Below, piece after piece: positions 26,642 through 36,581 of a DNA stretch of 64,000 bases. The notes beneath the pieces are model-generated. The model did no database searches. It worked only from the letters and a program-made list of their open reading frames with translations, and was not told the origin of the DNA. Within the stretch, counting starts at the first letter, position 1. Each line of letters starts with the position of its first letter. Source of the DNA: Photobacterium jeanii (GTDB lineage Bacteria > Pseudomonadota > Gammaproteobacteria > Enterobacterales > Vibrionaceae); assembly GCF_001650345.1 (NCBI RefSeq), contig NZ_LVHF01000033.1, forward strand, positions 868,001-932,000. Direction: 5' to 3'. A program made the translations under genes and the position numbers.

Positions 26642-29600
26642 TTAAGATTCCGGAGTTGGCTCAGGCTCAGGTTCTGGCTCAGGATTTGGTTCCGGCTCTG
26701 GCTCAGGGTTTACTGGCGGTTTACGTAGTTGTAGCTGCCAGTATTGCTGCTCATCTTCATCGGTTGTACCTTCGTGACTCAGAATAATGGTATCACCGAT
26801 ATGATAGTTTTTCTGGTGGTTGCCGCGTGGGAAGCCAAACATAATATGGTTGGTATTCCAGTTGCCATTTTCCCCTTTTAGCGCAATACCATGCTCAAAA
26901 ATACCAAAGACTTCAGCTGGAACATCAGGGTTACTGATTGTTTGTGCTGTACCGTCAATTGCAGGGTAGTCTCGTTCATACTTGCTATATAAATCGCCCG
27001 TAGTTTCTTTAATCGGAGCGCTGTGAATAACTTGTTGCTCGATAGAACCATCTACTTCAATATCCACTATTTCAGCGACTTCGAAATGGCGAATATAAGC
27101 ACCTTGTTCAATACTGCGCTTACCAGCAGTGTAGGCGATGTGACCGTCCTCTTTAATAGTTGCAACACCATAATTTTCAGCACTATTTAGAATGTCGCCA
27201 GTGTTAGGTGCGAATTTATGTAGCTGAGGTTCCTCTGCAATTGAATCCCATAGGAAGTACCCGACAGCATTTTTGTACATTTCATCAGTGACTAAACATC
27301 CAGCTCCAGAGTTTTGAAGTGTATCTCTAACAGCGATACTCACACTTTCTCTTGAGCTACAAGTGAAAGTTGTATCGCCTGGGTACATAAACTCTTGTTC
27401 AGAAATTTCTAGAGTTTCTAGGTTTATGATCTTAAGTACAGGAGGACTGAAGTAGTTGTCATAGCTTGGCATTTCGAGAATACCAATCTGATCATGACTG
27501 TTTGGCAGTTGAACATAATCCCCTTTGATCTTGCTAAGTTCATTCCATTGAGCTGTTTTAAAGTTATAGGTGGAAATAGTTGAAGAGCCAATACTTAGTA
27601 GATCGCCGTTCTTAGCAAATACATAGCCTTTTTTGAGCCATTTAGTTTCTCTTTCTCCTTGACGTGGAATCGGGAGAAGTTCGCCAGTAACTGGGTTGTA
27701 GCGGTATGCTTTATCCTCATCCATGACACCTGATGAATCATGGTTTGAAGTGACCAAGAAAATGTAGTCGCTGCTACTGTTGATCATTCGGCTACGTCTT
27801 AATTTGAAGTCTTCGGTAGGTAAACCAACTACTTTAGCTTCACTCTCACCTTCAGAGGTCACTTTCGTAACGTAAAGAGGTCCTTTAGTACCTAGTCCAT
27901 CAACTTGCCAGAAACGGTAGACTGCATCACCACTTACAGTTGCTTGGATTAACTCTAGGCTTCCGTTAGTTAAGCTTTCTTTTACTGCTTTAATCGAATC
28001 ATTTAGAGGTAATCTGTGCCATTGGTATACATTGGCATTATCTTTAACCTCTACTGGAATAGTTACCGAATCAGGGTAATCACTGGCTGATTTGATTGCA
28101 CCAAGTTCAACTAATACTTGTTGGAACTCTACAGAAGCTTTATAAATTTTAAGCTCAGTTTCACCTGCACGTGCACCAATCATAACTGGACCATCCTCAG
28201 CTTTTAAATCAAGCTGGCCAATTTGAATGTTTGAGGCATCGCGGTTTGTATTGAAGTCACTAAAAGAGTGGAACTTTTCTTCTACTTCGTAAACCTCAGT
28301 TACACCATTTGAACGTGTGAAGCTGAACTTGAACGCATCGTAGTTTACGCCTTCATCTAGAATCATTACCCCTTCTTCGTTAAATCTAGGGTAAGAGTCA
28401 ACAATTTTCGGTGCGATAACTTTGACGGTTTCTTCTAAAGTATGCTCTTTATAAGTTGCCGTAATTAAAGACTCACCTTCGAGAACACCTAAAGCCATAC
28501 CGTTTTCATCGATTGTTAAGTGTTCAGGGTTGCTACTGTTCCAAACAATATCTTCATTAATAACGCTGACAGAGCCGTCACTATATTCACCGTTTAATGT
28601 AAGCTGGATACTTTCTTCACGGGAGATTTGATTATGAGGTAGGTTTAAACTTAACCCTTGTAGTTCAGCAACAACATCAAAATCTTGGCTAACCGTAAAG
28701 TCGCCGTATGTTGCTGTGAGCGTAGCAGTACCAACGGTTCTACCATTGAACATTCCATTTCCAATAGGTTGGATGATATCTACATCGCTTGAAGTCCATT
28801 CGACATCTCGGGTTAAATCAAGGATATAACCGTTTTCATGTTTGCCTTCTACTCGAATTTGGAAAGGCTTGCCAAAGAATTGTTTACGCTGATCAAAACT
28901 CAATTCTAACCCTGTTAGCACTGCTTCTTGAGCGTTGATCACAACAGTCGATGTTTCACTCATGTATGAAGCGGTTAGCGTTATCTCACCTGAAGTGGCG
29001 ATATAAGCGTATCCATCTTTAAACTTAAGGGCATCACGTGGTGAGTATGTGATTTCAGATAGTGCACTAATATCTGAAGTGGTGCCATTTGACCAACTAG
29101 CTGAAATTTTAGGTGTTAGTTTATCCCCAACTGTTGCCGTTTCATTTACACCAGACAGAGTAATGCTGGTAAGGGTAGTATCACCCATATCAACTGCAAT
29201 TGTTTCTGTAACGATTACGTCTTGGTATTGGGCTTTGACACTAATGAAACCAGCTTTTTTGATAACCCAATGTGTCCCCTTGCTTTCTAATGCGTCGGCA
29301 GGACTAACGGTATAAGTTGTTTTGCTAGTAACATTCTTTGATGTCATGTTAGTGAACAGGGCAAATGCTTTTGGCGTTACCTTATCACCTACGCTGGCTT
29401 TATTTGGGATACCAGTGATAGAAAGCCCATATGCTACTGGTTCGTTAAAATCTGGTGCAGTGACTTCATCCAGTTTAACTTTCCAACTTGTAATGTCTTT
29501 AAAGCGATGTTTTTCTTGCTCAATAAACCAAGTGTCAGAGAATAATGCATCCCATGCTTGTTTGTACTGGGCTGTGTGTTTTTGGTACCAACTGTCCCAT

Positions 29601-30199
29601 TTTGCTTCATTTCTAAGAGCGCGAAGCCACTGCGTGGTATTTTTATAACCATCTAAAGATGCAGAGTAGTCAATAATAGACTTAAGACCTGTACCGTATC
29701 GAATAATGAGAGGTTCTGTGTAGTTACGGTCAAAGGCTAAATATAGATCCCACTCAGCTCTTGAGACAAAGTCATTGTTATCAGTATCAGCCAAGATGTA
29801 TTCAACAGTTGAGAAGTTACTGATAAGTGCCGAATTTTCTTGTTTTTTGAACGCTTCTTCTAAGCTTTTTCCATCGTATTGATAGAGGATAATGTCGTCA
29901 CGAAGTGCACGGTAGGTGATAGGTTGAGTTTTAATTTTCTCATAAACGCTAGTTTCAATGGCGGCTTTAATATTGTACTTACCATCGGCGTTGGTTTTAC
30001 CTGATGCGAGAAGTTGATCACCTGCGTAGATAGAAACGGTTGCATCTACAATAGGGCCATCGTAGACATCACCAATAAAGCTGAGTGTCTTTTTCTCTTT
30101 TGGATCTGGAGTAGGGTTCGGATTTGAGTCATCACTGCCACCGCCACATGCAGTTAGCATAACAATGAGTGGTACACTCATCCAACAAGGCTTGTACAT
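26642..30199 (-). CDS. Large outer-surface lipoprotein with Ig-like (BIG2) repeats
   Basis: An 1185-residue protein with a lipoprotein signal peptide and lipobox LTAC at residues 15-18, followed by GGGSDDSNPNPTPDP, a flexible tether. Residues 38-90 resemble a carboxypeptidase-regulatory or cna-B-like fold (GPIVDATVSIYAGDQLLASG). Residues about 265-600 contain four or five BIG2-like repeats, each with a 'xLxxI-L-G' start and ending 'ATLTATYGDFTVSQ' style. The C-terminal half is beta-rich without an enzyme motif. The last 25 residues are PEP repeats. Probably a surface adhesion or scaffold protein; no partner gene is adjacent. A long gene-free region lies upstream. Confidence 0.75.
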   Translation of the reverse strand: MYKPCWMSVPLIVMLTACGGGSDDSNPNPTPDPKEKKTLSFIGDVYDGPIVDATVSIYAGDQLLASGKTNADGKYNIKAAIETSVYEKIKTQPITYRALRDDIILYQYDGKSLEEAFKKQENSALISNFSTVEYILADTDNNDFVSRAEWDLYLAFDRNYTEPLIIRYGTGLKSIIDYSASLDGYKNTTQWLRALRNEAKWDSWYQKHTAQYKQAWDALFSDTWFIEQEKHRFKDITSWKVKLDEVTAPDFNEPVAYGLSITGIPNKASVGDKVTPKAFALFTNMTSKNVTSKTTYTVSPADALESKGTHWVIKKAGFISVKAQYQDVIVTETIAVDMGDTTLTSITLSGVNETATVGDKLTPKISASWSNGTTSDISALSEITYSPRDALKFKDGYAYIATSGEITLTASYMSETSTVVINAQEAVLTGLELSFDQRKQFFGKPFQIRVEGKHENGYILDLTRDVEWTSSDVDIIQPIGNGMFNGRTVGTATLTATYGDFTVSQDFDVVAELQGLSLNLPHNQISREESIQLTLNGEYSDGSVSVINEDIVWNSSNPEHLTIDENGMALGVLEGESLITATYKEHTLEETVKVIAPKIVDSYPRFNEEGVMILDEGVNYDAFKFSFTRSNGVTEVYEVEEKFHSFSDFNTNRDASNIQIGQLDLKAEDGPVMIGARAGETELKIYKASVEFQQVLVELGAIKSASDYPDSVTIPVEVKDNANVYQWHRLPLNDSIKAVKESLTNGSLELIQATVSGDAVYRFWQVDGLGTKGPLYVTKVTSEGESEAKVVGLPTEDFKLRRSRMINSSSDYIFLVTSNHDSSGVMDEDKAYRYNPVTGELLPIPRQGERETKWLKKGYVFAKNGDLLSIGSSTISTYNFKTAQWNELSKIKGDYVQLPNSHDQIGILEMPSYDNYFSPPVLKIINLETLEISEQEFMYPGDTTFTCSSRESVSIAVRDTLQNSGAGCLVTDEMYKNAVGYFLWDSIAEEPQLHKFAPNTGDILNSAENYGVATIKEDGHIAYTAGKRSIEQGAYIRHFEVAEIVDIEVDGSIEQQVIHSAPIKETTGDLYSKYERDYPAIDGTAQTISNPDVPAEVFGIFEHGIALKGENGNWNTNHIMFGFPRGNHQKNYHIGDTIILSHEGTTDEDEQQYWQLQLRKPPVNPEPEPEPNPEPEPEPEPTPES

Positions 30200-31373
30200 T
30201 TATTCTCCTTAATAAATACGAGTACAAAAAGCACACGTAACATGCAAAACACGTTGTGTGTGAAAAATAAACAAAGGAAAAGCAGATAGATAGCGATGGT
30301 ATTACCAGAGGAAATATCTGCTGAGTGCGAAAAGTAATAACTCAAGCCAGATATTTCAACTGCATGAAAATAGGGGCAAATGACCACTTATTTAGCTGGT
30401 GATAGAAGTGAAAGTTACATTGTTTCTATAGTGGATATAAAAATTAAAATGTTACTTTTGGGTTAAAGTGTAATTAAATCAGAGGTTTGCTGGTTTGGTT
30501 TTATAATGGTGATTTTGCGGTAATTATTATTATGCAATTAATAATAACTTACTGAGTTACTTTTGTTCTGAGAAATAAATCCAGAATAATGTTTAGTTTG
30601 ATATAAATACTAATTATCACTTAGTTTTACTTTTTACGCGCTTATTCGAAACTATCTTAAATCTAAGTGGTTTATTGCTTTTACAGTGGGAGATATATCA
30701 CTGTCACTAATAGACTTAGGCGTTACAAGCTTTGCTTAATTGCCAATCATCTCTTTCCGTATTTTCCAAGCCACTTCAAAGTTTAAGCTCACTTTTCTTT
30801 ATTGTAAGACTGAGCAAAAGCAATCAGCTTATAAACACAGCGTTCTATTTATTATGACCTAAGTAGATAGCAGCTTTTTTATTGACTGTATTCGTATATT
30901 TGAGGAAACAAGGAGACGGTATAGGAATATTACTTAGTTATCAATTTATAACTTCTTTAATGAAATTTTTTTGACTGCGCTCTACCGCTGATCAGACCAC
31001 GTGAATGACTCCAACAGTGAAATGTAAAATTCCACATTTATGTTCAGCTAAGTGACGAATTTTGAATATAAATAGGGTAGGTAATCGGAAAATTACGGTT
31101 TCAATGTGGGAAATGGCTGCAAAAGCAGAGATTGAAATCATTTCTTACAAATTGATCATTGTTAACAATGAATTAACATTATTTCTGTGGGGTGCTTGTA
31201 AACAATGGTTTAGGGTGTTACAAAATGTAAAGTGCTGAAGTATATTGTGTGCGTGATCATTAGTTAACATTTAGCGTGGTTGAAAAATGTGCATTTCATG
31301 AGAAAATGCGTCTGTCAACTAAGAGACAAGCTTAAGGGACGCTTTCTATTCTATTTGCACTAATGAGGTGTGT
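30200..31373. other. 1.17-kb gene-free AT-rich region
   Basis: The longest stretch here without a credible gene on either strand. It carries the lipoprotein promoter on the left and that of the small membrane protein on the right. ACAGTG (30684-30689) and CACTGT (30700-30705) form an inverted repeat with a 10-base AT-rich spacer. GCATTT/AAATGC (31291-31309) form a hairpin in the leader of the next gene. A small RNA cannot be excluded. Confidence 0.4.
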
Positions 31374-31754
31374 ATGAAATTTGCTCTTATTTTCCTTATC
31401 TCGATGATTGCTGGCGTGATGTCTGGTGAACATTATCACTCTTTTGTCGCTGGTTTTGCGGTAGCTGCATTGGCTGTAGGTAGCGGCTATTGGCTGGCGT
31501 TTCGTAGCTCAGCCCGTTATCCGCAACTTGCATTATTAATGCTTCTTCTTGGTTTAGTTGCAAAGATGGCAGTGACAGTGGTTGGTGTTATTTGGAGCAT
31601 GAACGCAAATCTGATTAACTCTCCAATTGTGTTCTCGTTATCTTACTTATTCTTCTCTATTGTTGTGACTTATGGTTATTTCAAATTGCGCGAATACCAA
31701 ATGAATCGCCGCGTACAAACAGAGAAGAAAGCATTGCAAGCGCAAACAGCTTAA
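31374..31754 (+). CDS. Small membrane protein with four helices, unknown
   Basis: ATG 31374 follows TGAGGTG; a GTG two codons earlier is an alternative. The 126-residue protein has four hydrophobic segments (residues 3-17, 24-45, 52-75 and 84-104) and a basic C-terminal tail (YQMNRRVQTEKKALQ). The layout recalls ATP synthase subunit I-like proteins, but there is no atp operon here and I do not claim that function. It ends at a strong bidirectional terminator. Confidence 0.6.
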   Translation: MKFALIFLISMIAGVMSGEHYHSFVAGFAVAALAVGSGYWLAFRSSARYPQLALLMLLLGLVAKMAVTVVGVIWSMNANLINSPIVFSLSYLFFSIVVTYGYFKLREYQMNRRVQTEKKALQAQTA

Positions 31755-31780
31755 ACGCTTTAAACTAATTTATTGAATAT

Positions 31781-31812
31781 AAAAACGGGCTGTCATGAGA
31801 CAGCCCGTTTTT
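31781..31812. terminator. Bidirectional terminator
   Basis: AAAAACGGGCTGTC and GACAGCCCGTTTTT pair around ATGA, a perfect 14-bp stem between two convergent genes, with T-runs on both strands. Confidence 0.92.
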
Positions 31813-31832
31813 GTTTGTTTCAAAACCACAAA

Positions 31833-32300
31833 CTATTTATGGTTTGAGAAGTTCTCGCCTTTAGCCATTCGATCGTAAAGGATCACGTTTACTGCTGCGG
31901 CTAGGTTCATACAGCCTTGGGTTGGCACGTAGATAGTCTCACGGCAGAACTCAGTGATTTCTTTCTTCAAGCTGCCATCTTCTGGGCCAAAAATGTAGAA
32001 AGCACGAGGTGGGTGTTTGTAATCAGGTAGCGGCTTAGCATCGTCTGTAAGTTCAACAGCTACAGGTACACAACCATGCGGTAATACAGCTTTTAAATCT
32101 TCAACGCCGATTAGTGGAATATCGCGGTGAACATTTTTAGTGTCAGTACAAAACTGTTTAGCAAGGTCGTATCGAGTGCCTGTGTAGTAAACAGAATTCA
32201 CGCCATAGCAGCCAGCGGCACGCATCACTGATCCAACATTTTCAGGGGTTTTCGGGTTAAAAAGCCCGACACAAGAGTAACCTTTGCTCATAACACTCAT
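31833..32300 (-). CDS. SPOUT/TrmH-family RNA methyltransferase
   Basis: A 155-residue SpoU-type enzyme lacking any N-terminal RNA-binding extension. Motif 1 is NPKTPENVGSVMRAAGCYGV, motif 2 is RAFYIFGPEDGSL and motif 3 is VPTQGCMNLAAAVNVILYD; these form the trefoil knot that binds S-adenosylmethionine. Members 2'-O-methylate tRNA or rRNA. The size and motifs are between TrmL and minimal TrmH proteins, so the target nucleotide is not assigned. It is probably monocistronic; an in-frame ATG at 32291 is an alternative start. Confidence 0.85.
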   Translation of the reverse strand: MSVMSKGYSCVGLFNPKTPENVGSVMRAAGCYGVNSVYYTGTRYDLAKQFCTDTKNVHRDIPLIGVEDLKAVLPHGCVPVAVELTDDAKPLPDYKHPPRAFYIFGPEDGSLKKEITEFCRETIYVPTQGCMNLAAAVNVILYDRMAKGENFSNHK

Positions 32301-32562
32301 CTTAATTTTTGAAATGATGCGCGATTATACGGACTTTTTTGCTAAAGATCAGTTATTCCTAATATGCTACCGATCTCTAGACTAGGCTTTATTTTCTCCT
32401 GTTGCTTTTTCTTTATTAATTAGTCAATTAGATTTTGGTTAGTTGTTGAATAAGCTGATGTGTTCTATCGTTTAAGATATCGACGATACATAAGGTCTTT
32501 CCATTTTTTGCGCTCTTTTGGAAATTTCTTGTGTGATTCTGCATGATATTTGAGAGGTTTTT

Positions 32563-34392
32563 ATGCAAAGGGGAGTTGTGCTAAAGAAGGCTGCATGGAC
32601 TGTCGGCTTAACCTTGATGGGAGCACCCTTGGTACAAGCCGAGGTTGTAGAATCTACCCGTCTGATTGGCTTTGGTGAGGCAAAATACGCTGAAGACTTT
32701 AAGCATTTTGAGTACGTGAACTCACAAGCCCCAAAAGGCGGCAATGTTACATACTCAGAAGTCGGAACGTACGATAGTTTTAATCGTTATGGCTCCCGTG
32801 GTGTTTCTGTTGCAGGCGCCGATAACATTTACGACTCTCTTTTTGTTGCAAGTGAAGATGAGATAGACAGCTATTACCCACTGATTGCTGAAAAAGTGCG
32901 TTATGAAGATGACTATTCATGGATGGAAGTCGATCTAAATCCTAAGGCCATTTTCCATGACGGGCGATCTATCACAGCGGAAGATGTTGCCTTTACTTTT
33001 GAGAAGTTCAAGACGCAGGGTGTCCCTCAATTTAAGATTTATTATAAAGATGTCAAATCGGTTAAAGCGGTTTCAAAGCAAACTGTACGAATTGAAATGG
33101 AGAAACCTAACCGAGAAGTTTTACTTGCGCTAGTGCAAGGGCTGAAAGTGCTCCCTAAGCACTACTGGCAAGATAAAGATCTTAGTGAACCATTAAATAA
33201 GCCACCTATTGGAAGTAGCGCATATCAGATCAGCGATTATCAGTCAGGACAGAGTATCACTTATACACGCGTAAAAGACTATTGGGCTGAGCAATTGCCA
33301 GTGAATGTTGGGCGTAATAATTTCGATACCATCCGCTATGACTACTACCGTGATGCGACCGTGACTCTTGAAGCATTTAAAGCTGGTGAATACGATTTTA
33401 GGCAGGAAAATGTCGCTAAGTTTTGGGCGACTTTATATCAGGGTAAAAACTTTGATAGCGGTTTTATCAAGAAAGAAGAAATTACGCACGAGATCCCTCA
33501 GGCGATGCAAGCGTTCGTTTTTAATACGGAACGTCCTTTTTTTAGTGATGCACGCGTACGTGAAGCCCTAAACTACGCCATGGATTTTGAGTGGATGAAT
33601 AAGACGCTGTTTTATAATCAGTACACGCGTTCACGAAGTTATTTTCAAAATACCGAATATGAAGCCAAAGGCTTACCATCTGATGCTGAAAAGCAGTTAC
33701 TAGCACCTATCAAAGACCAAATTCCTCCACGAGTTTTTACCCTAGAGTATCAACCTCCTGTGTCTGATGGTTCGGGGCGTATTCGATCTAATCTGCGCAA
33801 AGCTATTTCATTATTGAAAGAGGCTGGCTGGGAGCTTAAAGACAAGGTCATGACAAACGTGAAGTCAGGAGAACCGCTGGCGTTTGAGCTCATGATTTAC
33901 AGCCCAACCTCAGAGCGTATTGCGATTCCAGTTCAAAAGAACCTTAAATTGATTGGTGTGGAAATGAAGATCCGCACTATCGACACTACCCAATATATTA
34001 AGCGCTTACGTGACCGTGATTTTGACATGGTGTCGCATGGTTACGGAGCGAATAAATACCCAAGTACCAACTTGTTGATCGGCTGGAATAGCAATTATAT
34101 CGAGAGTTCATACAACACCGCAGGGGTGAAAGATCCAGCTGTGGATTACCTCACCGAGAAGATTGCAGAAAATCAAGAAAACCCACAAGCCTTATTAGAT
34201 TACGGGCGGGCACTAGATCGAGTCTTACAGTGGAATTTCTATGTGATCCCCCAGTGGCATTTGAGTAAGTTTCGGATTGCAACATGGGACAAATTTGAAC
34301 GTCCTGCAATTCGACCTAAATACGGTTTAGGGCTAGATACTTGGTGGGTTGATGTGAATAAAGCAAGCAAGCTACCTAAGAAGCGTCAGTAG
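32563..34392 (+). CDS. yejA: Periplasmic oligopeptide-binding protein YejA
   Basis: A 609-residue family 5 solute-binding protein with a signal peptide (about 1-26, ending VQA). Recognisable parts are GFGEAKYAEDFKHFEYVN at the mature N-terminus, PKGGNVTYSE, DGRSITAEDVAFTFEKF and FFSDARVREALNYAMDFEW. In E. coli and relatives YejABEF imports oligopeptides, microcin C and some antimicrobial peptides. GAGAGG precedes the start. It is the first of four genes in a compact operon (yejA-B-E-F), with 72 bases to yejB. Confidence 0.92.
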   Translation: MQRGVVLKKAAWTVGLTLMGAPLVQAEVVESTRLIGFGEAKYAEDFKHFEYVNSQAPKGGNVTYSEVGTYDSFNRYGSRGVSVAGADNIYDSLFVASEDEIDSYYPLIAEKVRYEDDYSWMEVDLNPKAIFHDGRSITAEDVAFTFEKFKTQGVPQFKIYYKDVKSVKAVSKQTVRIEMEKPNREVLLALVQGLKVLPKHYWQDKDLSEPLNKPPIGSSAYQISDYQSGQSITYTRVKDYWAEQLPVNVGRNNFDTIRYDYYRDATVTLEAFKAGEYDFRQENVAKFWATLYQGKNFDSGFIKKEEITHEIPQAMQAFVFNTERPFFSDARVREALNYAMDFEWMNKTLFYNQYTRSRSYFQNTEYEAKGLPSDAEKQLLAPIKDQIPPRVFTLEYQPPVSDGSGRIRSNLRKAISLLKEAGWELKDKVMTNVKSGEPLAFELMIYSPTSERIAIPVQKNLKLIGVEMKIRTIDTTQYIKRLRDRDFDMVSHGYGANKYPSTNLLIGWNSNYIESSYNTAGVKDPAVDYLTEKIAENQENPQALLDYGRALDRVLQWNFYVIPQWHLSKFRIATWDKFERPAIRPKYGLGLDTWWVDVNKASKLPKKRQ

Positions 34393-34464
34393 CAGCTGAA
34401 TTAATAGAAAGTATTGCCCACGGCTTTTCATTTCTGTGGACAATGCAGTGAACAAGGATATTGA

Positions 34465-35556
34465 ATGGCAGCATATATTCTTCGTCGCTTGTTACTGGTG
34501 ATCCCCACATTATGGGCGATCATCACTATCAATTTCTTCGTGATCCAAATTGCGCCAGGTGGACCAGTAGAGCAAGCAGTGGCTCAGCTTGAAGGTCACT
34601 CATCTGGCATTATGGAGCGCTTTTCTGGCGGTGGTCAGGAGGTACAACTTGATGGTGCAGGGGAAGGAGAGCAAGCCAGTGGTTACCGAGGTTCGCGTGG
34701 TTTAGACCCTGAAGTTGTTGAAGCGATAAAGAAGCAGTTTGGTTTTGATAAGCCGATGCTAGAGCGCTACATCGACATGCTGAAAAACTACGCCACGTTT
34801 AATTTTGGTGAAAGCCTATTTAAAGGTGGTAACGTAATTGATCTAATCATTGAACGTTTGCCCGTTTCCATTTCTTTAGGTCTATGGAGCACCATCATCA
34901 TCTATTTGGTGTCTATTCCATTGGGTATCGCTAAAGCCATTCATCATGGTTCACGGTTTGATGTGTGGAGTAGCGCCGTTGTGATTGTCGGCTACGCTGT
35001 TCCTGGTTTCTTATTTGCGATTTTGCTAATTATATTCTTCGCCAGTGGTAACTATTTCAGTTGGTTTCCATTGCGTGGTTTAGTGTCTGCTGATTGGGAT
35101 CAAATGACCTGGTATCAGCAAATTGGTGATTACTTCTGGCATTTAGCATTACCCACTTTAGCTATGGTGATAGGTGGTTTTGCCACCTTGAGCATGCTCA
35201 CCAAAAATTCCTTCCTTGATGAAATTAACAAGCAATATGTTGTTACCGCGAGAGCCAAGGGGTTAGACGAAAACAACATCCTATATCGTCATGTTTTTCG
35301 TAATGCGATGCTGATTATTATTGCCGGCTTTCCAAGTGCTTTTATCAGTATTTTCTTCACCGGCTCTATGTTGATAGAGGTGATGTTCTCGCTAGAAGGT
35401 ATTGGGCTCCTAGGGTTTGAGTCCACTATACAGCGCGATTACCCAGTGGTGTTTAGTTCTTTGTATATCATGACGTTACTTGGCTTGCTGTTAAATATTC
35501 TCTCGGATATTACCTATACCTTGGTGGACCCGCGTATTGATTTTGAGGCGCGCTAA
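34465..35556 (+). CDS. yejB: Peptide ABC transporter permease YejB
   Basis: A 363-residue permease starting [20 protein letters not shown], as DppB/OppB-type proteins do. A long soluble stretch between helices 1 and 2 (residues 40-110) is typical of YejB. The transporter EAA-like loop is seen in [25 protein letters not shown], which docks on the ATPase. Six membrane helices are expected. It overlaps yejE by one base (TAATG), so the two permeases are co-translated and form the heterodimeric channel. Confidence 0.92.
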   Translation: MAAYILRRLLLVIPTLWAIITINFFVIQIAPGGPVEQAVAQLEGHSSGIMERFSGGGQEVQLDGAGEGEQASGYRGSRGLDPEVVEAIKKQFGFDKPMLERYIDMLKNYATFNFGESLFKGGNVIDLIIERLPVSISLGLWSTIIIYLVSIPLGIAKAIHHGSRFDVWSSAVVIVGYAVPGFLFAILLIIFFASGNYFSWFPLRGLVSADWDQMTWYQQIGDYFWHLALPTLAMVIGGFATLSMLTKNSFLDEINKQYVVTARAKGLDENNILYRHVFRNAMLIIIAGFPSAFISIFFTGSMLIEVMFSLEGIGLLGFESTIQRDYPVVFSSLYIMTLLGLLLNILSDITYTLVDPRIDFEAR

Positions 35557-36578
35557 TGGCTATGACTCCGTTAACTCAGCAGCGCTGGCTTCGTTTTAAA
35601 GCGCATAAGCGTGGTTACTATTCTCTGTGGGTTTTCTCATTGTTATTTGTGCTCAGTTTATTTGCTGAGCTTATTGCTAATGATAAGCCACTGTTGATCA
35701 GCTTTGATTCACGATGGTATTTCCCTGTGGTTGAACAGTATGCCGAAACAGAATTTGGTGGGGACTTTGCTACTGAAGCCGATTATACCGATCCCTTTGT
35801 CGCTGAGTTAATTGAAGAAAAAGGCTACATGATATGGCCTCTTATCCGGTTTAGTTATGACACTATAAATTACAACTTGGCAGGGCCAGCGCCTTCAGCA
35901 CCGGACGGTGTGAATTGGCTTGGTACGGATGATAAAGGGCGCGATGTGCTGGCGCGAATTATCTATGGTTTTCGTATTTCAGTGTTGTTTGGTTTTGCGC
36001 TCACGATTATCTCCACCATTGTTGGCGTAGTCGTTGGGGCTGCACAAGGCTATTACGGCGGCTGGTTTGATTTGATGGGGCAGCGCTTCATTGAAGTTTG
36101 GTCAGGTATGCCAACCTTATTTTTGCTGATCATTTTATCGAGTTTCGTTGAACCCAATTTCTGGTGGTTATTGGGCATTATGGTGCTCTTTAGCTGGATG
36201 GGGCTGGTGGGCGTGGTTCGGGCGGAATTTTTGCGTTGTCGTAATTTTGATTATGTTCGAGCGGCACATGCTTTGGGCGTCAGTGATGGGCGGATCATGC
36301 TGCGTCATATGTTGCCTAATGCCATGGTGGCATCTTTAACCATGATGCCCTTTATTTTGAGTGGCTCAGTAACCACGCTTACTTCACTCGACTTTTTGGG
36401 CTTTGGTTTACCTGCAGGTTCACCGTCTTTGGGGGAACTGCTAGCTCAAGGGAAAACCAACCTCCAAGCGCCTTGGCTTGGGCTCTCTGCTTTTGCTGTA
36501 CTTTCAATCATGCTGAGCTTACTGGTTTTTATTGGTGAAGCTGTGCGCGATGCTTTCGACCCACATCATCAAGGATAA
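35556..36578 (+). CDS. yejE: Peptide ABC transporter permease YejE
   Basis: A 340-residue permease of the DppC/OppC type. The N-terminal helix is followed by a large periplasmic insert (residues 45-120) carrying NWLGTDDKGRDVLARIIYG, a signature of this family. The EAA-like loop is FDYVRAAHALGVSDGRIMLRH and a late motif is FLGFGLPAGSPSLGELLAQG. The start overlaps the yejB stop by one base; ATG 35562 is an alternative. With YejB it forms the membrane channel of the importer. Confidence 0.92.
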   Translation: MAMTPLTQQRWLRFKAHKRGYYSLWVFSLLFVLSLFAELIANDKPLLISFDSRWYFPVVEQYAETEFGGDFATEADYTDPFVAELIEEKGYMIWPLIRFSYDTINYNLAGPAPSAPDGVNWLGTDDKGRDVLARIIYGFRISVLFGFALTIISTIVGVVVGAAQGYYGGWFDLMGQRFIEVWSGMPTLFLLIILSSFVEPNFWWLLGIMVLFSWMGLVGVVRAEFLRCRNFDYVRAAHALGVSDGRIMLRHMLPNAMVASLTMMPFILSGSVTTLTSLDFLGFGLPAGSPSLGELLAQGKTNLQAPWLGLSAFAVLSIMLSLLVFIGEAVRDAFDPHHQG

Positions 36579-36581
36579 ATC

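Noticed and set aside
31374..31754. ATP synthase subunit I (AtpI)
   Set aside because: Helix number fits, but there is no atp operon and no clear sequence signature.
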